Positions 35,130 through 45,302 of a stretch of DNA of 64,000 bases are shown one piece after another. Origin of the DNA: Phragmites australis (Eukaryota; Streptophyta; Magnoliopsida; Poales; Poaceae). The translations under genes were made by a program, and so were the position numbers. The notes beneath the pieces were generated by a model. The model saw nothing but the letters and a program-made list of their open reading frames with translations. It was not told the DNA's origin and did not search any database. Numbering within the stretch: position 1 is the first letter of the stretch; every line of letters begins with the position of its first letter. The stretch is from contig NC_084921.1 of assembly GCF_958298935.1 (NCBI RefSeq), positions 35,607,501 to 35,671,500 of the forward strand, given 5' to 3'.

Positions 35130-35380
35130 GGCTGCGTTGGATAGGATGTGGTTTCAAAGCTTTAGCTAGCTGAGGAAGCTGTCGTGGTTGTTGAATTTTG
35201 ATTGTTGATTTTTCTGATTTTTGGATGTGTTGAGAAGCTAAAAGTTCATTTTAGCTACAGCCGTTTCCCTAGATAGCTAAAAGCTAACAGAAGTCAGGAT
35301 CAAAAACCAAAAACCAACCGTTTAAATAGCTTATGTTTTTTTTAAAGAAAAAGCTAAAAATATACCTATCCAAAGGGGCC
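35130..35380. mobile_element. MITE with GGC…TTGGATAGG ends
   Basis: The left end is GGCTGCGTTGGATAGG and the reverse-complemented right end is GGCCCCTTTGGATAGG, 251 bp apart, with ATT on both flanks. The 3-bp duplication would fit PIF/Harbinger (Tourist-like) elements. It lies 57 bp downstream of the hydrolase stop and may fall in that gene's 3' untranslated region. Confidence 0.55.
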
Positions 35381-35959
35381 ATTGAGTAGGCCTCTAGTGG
35401 TGAGCTTGTGTGAGCCAATGTAGTGGAGCCTGACCCAAAATCTCAAGGTTCCTAGAGCTCCCCTGATTCTTTGTTACACCCGCGAATGATTTCAATTGAG
35501 CAAGTTGAATCTGTACAGCACATGCTTGCTATGTTTCGGAGTCAAGTTAGTTTAGGTAGGTTATCTAAGTTGTTATGGGTAAGATATAAGTTGAATTTGA
35601 TTAGGAGATAGAGTTTGATTAGTTTTCAATTCAGTTAGAAATAATTTAAGAAAGTTAGGATTTGGATTTGGATTATAATTTCCTTTATGTAGTATCTAAG
35701 TACTCTAGTAAGTGGTAAAATATTTTGGTGATTAATGATAACCGTATCATTGTGATTAACAATTTGTTTTGAAGGGAATAAAAAATTTAGTTCAATGAAA
35801 ATTCTGTATTCTTGGTCCCTAAGGCGATTATGTGGACGATCAAGGGACTTGTGCATTAAGATTAATGATTTTTTAGTTCTAAATATTGCAAAAGAGATGA
35901 AAGACACTTAGAGTAATATATGTCATTTTTTTAGTCTTTTGATCGTACTATAAAGAGGG
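35381..35959. other. Intergenic, nothing recognised
   Basis: AT-rich sequence without gene or repeat signatures that I can support. Confidence 0.4.
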
Positions 35960-37660
35960 ATTAAGAGTAGTAGCTTGATCTAGTGAGTTTAGACATGGCT
36001 TGATGTATATTTGTGAAATTCTAGCACTAGGTAGTTCACAAAAACCCATGGTTGACATGTCGAGAAGTTACAGCTCAAGAAAGTTTGAATTGGACGAGCT
36101 CAGAGAAAATTTACCTCACCAGATGATCCGATCTATGTGAAGTGATTTTACCGGAGCATATGGTTATCTCAAGATAGAAAACACTCTAGATGTACCAGAT
36201 GCTATGATGAGCAAAGTGATGAAATCATCGGATGATTTTCTGGGTGACACATGTCCAAAATAGGTAGAAGTGTTACATTAGATAGTCCGGTGTTAGTGTG
36301 ATGAAGGGGAATTGCTAGGAAAAAATGAAATTCAACTCACCGGATTATCCGGTGATACAATGACGATAGCACCAGACTATTTATTCCAGAGGCGATTCCA
36401 AGTGAAGAAGTTTGAAGCATAGTTCACCGGATGGTCTGGTGATCATGGTGTGTACACCAGACCAATTCTTGCAGAGAACAGTTTCTGGTGACAGAAGAAA
36501 CTTCAATCACCGGATGGTCCGGTGAATGCAAGAAAGGTTCACCGGAGTAATATTTTCAGAGATGGTTGTTTTGGTTGGTTCGAAGGAGTTTTATTCACCG
36601 GATAGTCCTGTGATAGATAAGTGTGTACACTATAACTTTTCTACTAGAGAAGATTTTGAGAGTAGAAGAAGTTTAACCCACTAGATAGTCCGGTGATGGC
36701 ATTGAAATCATCACTGGAACATTTTTTTCAGAGAGGGTTGCAACGAGCAGTTTAGTTAGTTTGTACTCACAGGATGGTCCGGTGTTAGATCGGTGTTCAC
36801 CGGATGATGCCATCGGACTATTTTTCAGCAGTAACGACTAATGACAACTAGCACAGTGGGGACTAATATTTGTACTCATCGAATCATCTGATGTTAACAG
36901 AAAAAGTGAGTTATTAGGCAACAGCTAAAATTTGAACCTTTGGCCTATAAATATTCCTCCACTTGGTTTCATTCGGCTCTCTTATGACCCAGATGAGTTC
37001 ATACACTATGTGTCATCCAGAAGCAAGAGAGAGCACATGAGTTGATTTACAAATCCTTAATTGAAGATTAAGGACGTAATTAGTGCTTAGGGAGTAGTAA
37101 GTGTGTATTTAGCTGTAGTCTAGGCTTCATCTTGGTCAAGTGAATCTATTGGTTTGTTACTCTTGGTGGTTAGTAATATCTAGCCGGTCTTTAGTGATTG
37201 GAGGTATCTCGGTGAGCTTTTGGAGTTCTTATAGGAGTCCTGAGAAGAGCTATGTACTTGGTTTGATGCTCGTCAATCTGGAGATAGAGAAGTGACAATC
37301 ATGAGGGAGCATTTGAGTCTAGGTGACTCAAGGGGGAGTGATATTCTTGATGGATGTTCCAACGAGGATTAGGGGAGTGCTAACTCCTCGATACCTTGGG
37401 AAAAAAAATTCAATGTTCTCTTGTTCACCTCTTTACTATTCCGCAATTTACATTCTTGCAAGCTTTTAATTTTGTATTTTTTTAGTGTCTTTGTTTGCTT
37501 GTTTTGTCGTCTTTTCCTAGTTTATTTATATAGTCGTATTTCTTTTCATCTAGGCTAATATTGCTATTTGTTCTAGATTTCGGTAGAATTTTTTAATTGC
37601 TCAATTCACCCCACTCTTAGTCCATTCGATTCTTTCACCCTCTCTATAAGGGGCACCACA
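35960..37660 (+). mobile_element. LTR-like sequence with repeated CACCGGAT–TCCGGTG semi-palindromes
   Basis: About nine copies of a semi-palindrome close to CACCGGATGGTCCGGTG occur between 36117 and 36895. Good copies lie at 36338-36354, 36425-36441 and 36508-36524; others are mutated. Downstream, about 37590-37630, GCTCAATTCACCCCACTCTTAG resembles the 3' end of LTRs of SIRE/Maximus-type Copia elements, whose LTRs in grasses carry such CCGGAC/TCCGGT repeats. No polyprotein follows, so it is a solo or broken LTR. Termini and target duplication were not resolved. Confidence 0.45.
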
Positions 37661-38495
37661 CTTCATTGAAAGTAAGCAAGAAGAATTCAGCAAAAGGCTT
37701 TTGCCTCACCGATTAGATCAGAGCCTCTTCTCGGCGGGAGAAATCCGACGGTTAAAAGGTGATCTGCCCTCGGCATCAATTAAAACTTCGAATCTACAGG
37801 AGAAGTCCGGGATTAAAGAACGATGATAGCTTCCGATGCTACATTATGAGCACAAGTGGTGGAAGGTGAGAGGTGTAGCTGCAAATAAATTAAAGATCTA
37901 CTTCTATGCTCTGCTGACTGCTCTTTATTATGGCACGCACCGGGCGACTGGAAGTTGGCGGTTTGTACACGAAACTTCACAGGCGCTTTCCCGTGGGGAT
38001 ACTCGTGGGATTACCTGAATGAGATCTGTTGATCACAAGTTCCAAGCATGAGATGGTATCAGCTCAGGTAGTAGGGCAGTGAGTGTGAAACAGTCTCCAC
38101 AGACTTTAAAGTCCTCAATCCAAATGAACACGAAGATGGTCAGTCTAACCCTAGCTCTTCATAAAGAAAAAGCCTCTTAGGTGAAGATTGGGCCAGGACT
38201 TGTACCTGAGCCGAGATCACAGCTAATCCTGGTCCATCTATACAAGCCTGAAGAAGACAAAATTCTGAAACATACAGTATACATATTCATGTGCTGAGGC
38301 CGCAATTTTTTTTAATAAAAGAAGCTTTATTGACTCTTAGTTTACATCAAGATGATACAAATATATAAGAATTTATTTCCAGTTTCTACGTAGCACGGAT
38401 GTATTCGACAAAAAAAAGAGAAACAAAAAGAAAGATACCAAAAAGACAGTCAGCTAGCGGACACTAAGGAGCTCCAATCGAAGTCTAATTGTCAT
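37661..38495. other. Possible retroelement leader and LINE-like tail, no gene
   Basis: TGGTATCAGCTC (38054-38065) resembles the initiator-methionine tRNA primer site of plant retrotransposons, which suggests an LTR end just upstream. On the minus strand, GAGTCAATAAAGCTTCTTTTATT followed by A-rich sequence (about 38308-38342) resembles a LINE 3' end. Neither has coding sequence. Confidence 0.3.
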
Positions 38496-38623
38496 CTAAA
38501 TCGGGTAAAGATCTCCTTGACCACCCGCTTCAAAAGAGTACATGCCGATGTCACGACAAACTGATGCTCCTACTGTTGCAACACTGCTGAAGAATGGAGC
38601 AATCATGTACCAGTAAAAATAAC
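38496..38623 (-). CDS. Possible orphan terminal exon, membrane-like
   Basis: A minus-strand acceptor TTTGCAG precedes 38623 and the frame runs 42 codons to TAG (38496-38498). It encodes YFYWYMIAPFFSSVATVGA and then SVCRDIGMYSFEAGGQGD. The sequence is convincingly protein-like, with a hydrophobic Gly/Ser/Ala membrane-type stretch, but I do not recognise the family. It sits about 575 bp beyond the AKT1 stop on the same strand, and no upstream partner exon is visible before AKT1. It may be a captured fragment, or a far downstream alternative exon. Confidence 0.3.
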
Positions 38624-38639
38624 CTGCAAATGAGCATAT

Positions 38640-39199
38640 GAATTTTGCAAATAAATGGGTGACCTATTAAAATTGAAATAACAATGAACAGATGAATTTT
38701 GCAAGTTAAGTAGCCTCAGCTTTCTTTGCAGGCAATACCGAGTTTAGCAGGTTCTTTGAGTTTATGGCTTCAATCATCGGATTATCACACGAATTCAATC
38801 CTCAGGTTCCTCAAAAATAAAATGCCTCATATTTACTTGTCAGCACTGTTAGTTCCAGAGAAAGGTTGATCTCAAAGAGAGAAAAATCATGGAGAACAGA
38901 ACACAACCACAAGCTGGATAACACTAATTACATTTTCTTGACCCCTTTTCTTGAAAGAAGAGGACGTAACTATAGAACTCTATTAGACCAGCAGACTACA
39001 ATTTCCAAGCTGGATACATCCTATAACTTCAAAATGATCATGATTGTGCAATTATTCACAAGGTGCGCATACACAATCTCGCCATCGTTGTGGAAGAACT
39101 TCATTGGTGATATGCAATCATTACTTGCCAATCATCTGCTTGTGTCACACGGGCATATCTTCCCCTACTGTGAAACTGCAGTATGAAAACACATTTCTC
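38640..39199 (-). other. 3' flank of the K+ channel gene
   Basis: Downstream of the AKT1-like stop codon on the minus strand; it should contain the 3' untranslated region. I see no other gene. Confidence 0.4.
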
Positions 39200-42100
39200 T
39201 CACTTATTTTGAAGTCTTATTTGCGCAACATCTGGCACCCGGTCATTACTGACGAGAACAAGATGATCACCATCTCTGATAAGTTCCACCTCATCAACCT
39301 CAGCACCCTCAATTGTCAGGACCTTGGTAGGCGTGAAGTCGAACTTCTTTGCGCCTAGTTCAAGGAGCTCCTTCATTGACCGCGGTAGGAGCACAAGCTT
39401 CCCAGCAGTGTTCCCCTTCTCGGGGCAGCTGATTGTCACCCTGATGAGTGAGTTGTGATGGCAGTTCGGACCACCTGTTGCTGCAAGACCTCTCGAGAGT
39501 AGACGGCCAGTGTCCCGGTGTGCATGAGATGAAGAAATGACACCGAAAAGGGAGTTCTGGAAACTGACCCTCTTTCTAAGGAGCTTCTGTGGAAGAACTT
39601 TGCTACGTACTTCGGCATCTTCATGGCCCATAGTTTGCATTGAGGGTTCACTGTTGAACCTCCCTATCAACATAGGTGCCACCTTGCTACTCGAGATGCG
39701 CTGACTTGGTGCAGCCCGTGATTTGAAAAGGAGTCGTATGTCGTCATGGCCTTGTTGCTCAGCTAGCGCTCGCGGCGTCCAGCCATTGTTGCTCTGTTTG
39801 TCAATGTCAGCTCCGTGTTCCAGCAAGAACTCAACCATCTGAACGTTTCCATCACAGACAGCTCGGTGAAGCGGAGTGGTTCCATCTTTCAATGATTTGT
39901 TTATGTCGCCACCATAACGGATAATGTCCTTAAGCAGTTCACTGTTATTTTCTTCAACAGCGATACAAGCAAATAAGGCCGCGTCTCCAGACGATAGATC
40001 TGCACCACTCTCGACTAACAACTGCACAACTTCATCATGCTTTTCGCACAGAGCCTCCCATAGTGGAACCTTTCCTTCAGAGTCTGTAACAGGAGAATTA
40101 GAGGCATATCAGTGAGAGGCATTATCAAATCTACATGAACTTCACAACTAGTGGAGTAAATATCCTGAATGAATCAAGAATTCTTATACTAGTAATTTTT
40201 GTTTCCTAGGAGGTAGACTGGCAACAAATTTCAGAGGAGTTTTGGAAGTAATAGATTTGATTCATTATGATTTTTGCTTATGTGAAATACGTATCACGGT
40301 TGTGGATTTATGCATACCCCTGGCATTTGGATCAGCTCCATAGTCTAACAGATGCCTGACACATTGCTCATTTCCTTTGGAAGCAGCTATATGCTGTAAA
40401 TAAATCATGAAACGAGCACTGTTAACTTTCTTGCTTAACAAATACTTGTAGATTGAAGTCACTGAACAACTCATGTATGCATTGATGACTATACCCACCA
40501 GTGCTGTATGCCCATTGTTATCTGATTCGTTTGGATCCAAACCACGCTTAAGAAGTTGATGCAACAAAAGGTCATCTCCCCTAGTTACTGCAAAACAAAG
40601 GGTAATTGGCAAATCCAGACGACCCCTTGCTAGCATGTTCTCGATCTCCTTCAGAACACCTATCATCACACTGTTTTCTTTCTGCTCTTTTAGTAACTGC
40701 ACCCAAAACAAGAGAGAGAGAGAAAATCTCAGTAGAGTTAAAACAACCCCAATGGTACCACAGTTCTTTTCTGATCAAACACAATTTCAAAATAAATTTT
40801 CTGTTTACTCGGTTAGTCTCAGGAGCATGAAAGGACAATCATGTTACCATAGTGAACATGAATCAACAACCTAAGATCTAAGATGTCTAGTGATTATCTG
40901 AGAATTCAGTTTTCAGTCGGTATAAAAACTCTAAAAATAAAATCTAATATAGTCTGAAAATATGCAACATTGAAGACCATTATGAAGAACAATGCGGATA
41001 TTATATATATACCTGAATAAGGTTGTTCATTATTATCGTTCCATCTCCAACATTGGATTGAACAATGCTGAGAAAGACAGTACGATTCATACGCAGAAGC
41101 TGGCATAAGGATTTCGTTCGAACTGTGAATAGTTGAGGCCTATAGCAAAGAACCCCAATTTCTCCAACAACATCTCCTGATTTAGCCACTCCAACCACCT
41201 GCAAGTACCAGCAAATTATTTTAAGGACAATTTTTGATGCACAAGTTCACTTTGACTTAAGCATCAAAGCATCTTAGACTTGCCTGTTCCGCACCATTTT
41301 GCAGCTCTACTAACTCCTGCAAAAGTGATAAGCATTTCAGGATGATGTACAGATCTTGCTTTTAGTGCAAAGAGAAATCAATACTACTAGCTCAATCACT
41401 ATAACCAATGCACTTTACTCATACATAACTATATCAACTAGGAAATAAGAAAAGACTTCTGAAAACAGTATCCTTACCGCGCTACCAGAAACTAAAATGT
41501 AGAAGTCAGTGGGTGCTTCATTCTGCAAAATCACATCTTCCCTAGGTGGAAAATATTCAGCTTTCATCTCAGAAACCTTTCCATGGAATCATGCAAAACA
41601 ACAAGATAAGCATATGTTCAAGCAATACCTAACCATTTTTGATAAAAAAGGAATTCGGATAGCCTTACCAGCTGAAAAATCAGGTCATTTGACACCCCTT
41701 CAAACAAGTAAACCTTTTGAACCAGATTAAAAAACAGATACTGAGAAATGCTGGATCTAATAGCCTTAGGCAGCGCATCAAGGGTCTCTTGTTGTTGAAG
41801 ACCTTCTGAATCTGTCCTGAACTTCAAACTAAGATGTGAGATCATCTGATCTTGCAGCCGATGTGGTAGCTGATTCCTTAGTGAAAAGCTGGTTGCTGCT
41901 TGAATTGTATCTCTCTTTAGTCCAAAACATAAGAGAAAAAAGACATTAGATCGAACTTTAAATTAACCATAAGAAATTGAAACAACCAACGTTCAAACAA
42001 AAAGGAACTCACATATTTTCGAGTACGGCTGGTGCCATGGACAACTAGATTGGTCATGTTTCCGATCAAATAAGCAGTCAATCCAAGGTTGAATAGCATG

Positions 42101-44461
42101 TAGAAAATGTTGAAAATCATTTCCCTTGTGTTTTCCGCGTGCAAATCACCATAACCCACAGTGGTAAGAGTGGTGATTGACCAATACATTGATGTTACAT
42201 AGCGAATCCATAAGCTCCGCTGATGAAAATCTGGCATCGAATTACCAATCCACGTATCCGTTGGGTCAGGATACCTATCAGCAAGAAGATAGTAGAAGCA
42301 TGCCGAACAGTGGACAGCAAAAAGTGTGACCTACAAGATCAAAGGCAAGGAAATAGGATGTCATTCCTCAAGAATATTAAGGTTTACTGGAGAGGTCTCA
42401 AATGTCCAGATTACTTACACAGATGAGCTTTGCACAACGAACCCAAAAGTAATTGAAGTGTCTATCTTTCTCCAATCTAGCAAGTGAATAAATATAGATG
42501 AAAACATTAGTTATTCTCACTAACAAGACAAAAACATGGTACAATGACATTATCCACATTTATAATTACTATAGTATCTAATCAGATTTTGATTGAAATA
42601 AAGCAAAAGAGATAGAGCATAGACTTCCAAATACACGCAGACCATCATTAACATACCGAGCAAAGAGAGAGCTGACTCTACGGAGACGCCATAGACGCAG
42701 CATGTTGAAGAATCCATACGACCTGAGGTTTGGAGGTAGTATCTTCCGAGCAAATTCTGTTGGGATGGTAGAGGCCACATCAAGAACAAGCCAACTAGTA
42801 GTATACCGCCAAGCTATCCTCTTTGGATCATCTTCAAGCAAATATGTTGTTCTATCCAAGTAGGCTACAAAGAAGGTCAGGATGATATCAATTGCGAAGA
42901 ATGCATTCACGACATTGTCCACTATAGCAAGCGCGCCCTCTGGTTTCCGAATGAAGCCAAATTCAAAGGGGGAAACCCACGCAGAGTAGACGACAAGAAT
43001 TATGAGAAAAGTCTCCCAGAATCTGCATAGAATTAAAAACTATATATCAGGATTGCTTCTTCTTCTGTTGTAACTAAACTGTTTTATTTCCTTCTAATAC
43101 CAGTAAATGGTCCTGCTTACAAGGGTAATGCAATATAATCTCTATGCACAATTTGTTTGTTGAATATTACTGCATACTTGCTGTGCGTCCTGCTATTGCG
43201 GGCAATTAGTAGTACTACATCAATTATCTACCGTACGCATAACTATCTTTTAAGAAAGGAAATCTGAAGAAGAATAGATCATTTATGTAACGGGAGTGCC
43301 AACACTTGTAATATAAGCAAACAAATCAAGTAGAACTAAGAGCTGATAGCTCATCTTATAATAATAACTAAAGTGCACATAGAGAATAGGAAATGAAACT
43401 GTAAAACAAGGTAACTGACGCCGATGCGCAACAAAAGGAAACACCTGGAAAAACTCAGGCATGCTACCCGTCGTGACTAAACAACTCCCAAACAAATCAA
43501 AAAAGGTTTTCCTCCTGAATTCCGTGAACGAGCTGTTTTGATAACGAAGAGTTGCATAAAGAAGCGCAAAACGTGAGTATAAGAAACGCAGAGATGTCAG
43601 CATCCAAATCACGCTTTCCTTGTCTCCCTTGAAGCAAAGGGAGAATTAAAGCAGTGAGCAACGACCTAGGCAGCCCAAAGTAAAAAAAACTAAAGAAAGA
43701 TAACGAGCACTACAAAAAGCAAGACACGAACAAATCAATTATTGGCTTTCAGAAAGAAAAAAAATCAATTATTGAGTCCAAGTGAAACCAAGAAAACACT
43801 TAAAAACTCGAAAGTTTTCCTTCTGCGTTCGGCTTAAGAAAAGAAAACCACCCCAGAGGATTGGCGCTAAAAGAACAGAAGGCAGTGCAAAGGTAGAAAT
43901 TACTAAAAGAAACAAAGAACAAAAAAAAAAAAAAAACTGACTGAAATTCACAGCTAAGGAAATAGAAAAAACACGAGCAGCATTAGATATCCAACAACTA
44001 ACGAACCCACAAGAAGAGAAAACCCAGCCGCTTTCTCCAACCGGAATTGCAAAAGAAACAGCGCTTCGCCGACCATCACCAAATCTGAAGCAGCCAGAGC
44101 AGGCCATCGACGAGCCAGGAGCAAAACAATGCGCAAACAATAAACTACGTTTCAAGCCAGCGCACAAAGATGGATACAGATTACAGAGGAGATGGCGCAA
44201 GATGACAGAGAAGAAGGCAAGCGGCGCCGAATTGGAACCAATAACGAGGAGGACGCGGGGTGGCGACCTGTATCGGCGGTCGTAGGGGGAGACGATGAAG
44301 GGCCGGAGCTTGACTCGGCGGTTGCTCCGCGCGCCAAGCGACGGCAGGATGCCGCTGGAGATGCTGTAGTGGCTGCCATCCCGCGACAGCTCCCTCTCCA
44401 GCGCCGCACCCCCGCCCCACGGCCCGCACGCCGCCACCCTGGAGGACCCCCACCACGCCAT
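39200..44461 (-). CDS. AKT1: AKT1-like inward-rectifying potassium channel
   Basis: Eleven exons on the minus strand (44461-44268, 43022-42657, 42476-42419, 42330-42013, 41914-41669, 41576-41478, 41316-41284, 41198-41013, 40696-40499, 40393-40318, 40083-39200) join in frame to 885 aa, close to cereal and Arabidopsis AKT1. Shaker-type plant channels drive K+ uptake at the root plasma membrane, usually activated by a CIPK23/CBL1-type kinase complex. The N-terminus ([20 protein letters not shown]) is typical of cereal AKT1. Six membrane segments include a basic S4 ([16 protein letters not shown], about 171-187). The pore filter is TVGYGD (263-268). A cyclic-nucleotide-binding domain (about 372-490), ankyrin repeats (about 515-745) and a C-terminal KHA domain follow. 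The intron after the 33-nt seventh exon starts with GC (CAG|GCAAGT); all others are GT–AG. No frame break was seen, so it should be functional. KAT- and SKOR-type channels are less likely given the N-terminus, ankyrins and KHA order. Confidence 0.95.
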
Positions 44462-44569
44462 TGGCCGGTCGACGCCGCCGCGGCCGGCGGTAAATCCTCC
44501 CGGGGTTTACGGGGAGGAGCCCCAAATCTGGCAGCAGGCGCGTAGTTAATTGCGGATTGGATTCTTTGC

Positions 44570-44578
44570 TTATAAATA
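44570..44578 (-). promoter_or_regulatory. TATA-like box of the AKT1-like gene
   Basis: TATTTATAA on the minus strand, 109-117 bp upstream of the ATG, leaving an 80-bp leader. Confidence 0.5.
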
Positions 44579-44631
44579 GTTGAATCTCTTCTTTCCCTCG
44601 TGCCTCTCTATTTTTTGGGTGGTGGAAACGC

Positions 44632-44653
44632 GGGCGGGGCGGGGCGGGGCGGA
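44632..44653 (+). promoter_or_regulatory. G-quadruplex-like GC-box tract in the AKT1 promoter
   Basis: Plus-strand GGGCGGGGCGGGGCGGGG has four G-runs separated by single C. It fits the G-quadruplex rule and lies 55-80 bp upstream of the TATA-like box. A second G-rich run (GGGGGAGGGGGGAG) follows near 44662-44675. The plus strand is the template strand for AKT1. Confidence 0.45.
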
Positions 44654-45120
44654 GCTGCTGATGGGGGAGGGGGGAGTTGGAGTCGTTTGGGCGTGGGAGC
44701 AAACGCGCGCTCGGTGCGTTTTATGGAGCGCGGTTTGGGAAGGAGGGGGTCGGCACGGGATGACGAGAGAGAGAGACAGGGAGGACACGCGTCTGCCCTT
44801 CTGACTTCATCGCCATTTAAGTCACGAGTGTGTAGTCACCTATGCATCCACCGTCCAAGCAATCTTACGGCTCCTATCACCTCACATCGGTTGGTTTAGG
44901 GAAGAGTCTTTTCTTCTCTCTAACACTTCTCCCGGCTACTCCACCACCAACCGCTCCCCACTATATTTTTTTTAATCAGGGACTCCAATACCTAGGTTTT
45001 TTTAAGCTTCTTCAGGAGAAATATGCGGGACGAGAGGTTCGAATCCCCACCAGCTTTCTCCCATCTTAGAGTTTTGCCACTGAGTCAAAGGTTCGTCCGC
45101 CCCCACCTCCACCCACGGCC

Positions 45121-45190
45121 ATGGATCCCGACTCCAAGATCACCTTCGACTTCCCACCGTACCTTTGCCAGTACAAGAGCGGCCGCATCA
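45121..45190 (+). pseudogene. N-terminal fragment of a carboxylesterase (CXE/GID1-like)
   Basis: The ATG at 45121 opens MDPDSKITFDFPPYL, then CQYKSGRI. This is the N-terminus of grass carboxylesterase (CXE, GID1-like alpha/beta-hydrolase) proteins, which read MDPDSE.xFDFPPYLRQYKSGR. After about 23 residues the match ends and the frame runs on to 45302 with unrelated sequence. The HGGG and GDSAG motifs of the enzyme are absent. It is a truncated gene relic. Confidence 0.55.
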
Positions 45191-45302
45191 TCCTGAACAT
45201 GGCCCGCCCGCCTAGGAAACACGACGTGGGTCGGTGCGGGTCAATCGATTGTTTCGGGTGGTGCAATGCCATTGGCTGCCTAAGAGGCGTAGTTAAATCT
45301 TA

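Noticed and set aside
36117..36895. Repeated CCGGAT motifs considered as a CRISPR-like or operator array
   Set aside because: Spacing is irregular and copies are mutated; LTR origin explains it better.
44181..44702. 173-codon minus-strand frame rich in Pro/Arg/Ser over the AKT1 first exon
   Set aside because: It overlaps the AKT1 first exon in another frame and has only the low-complexity composition expected of a GC-rich shadow.
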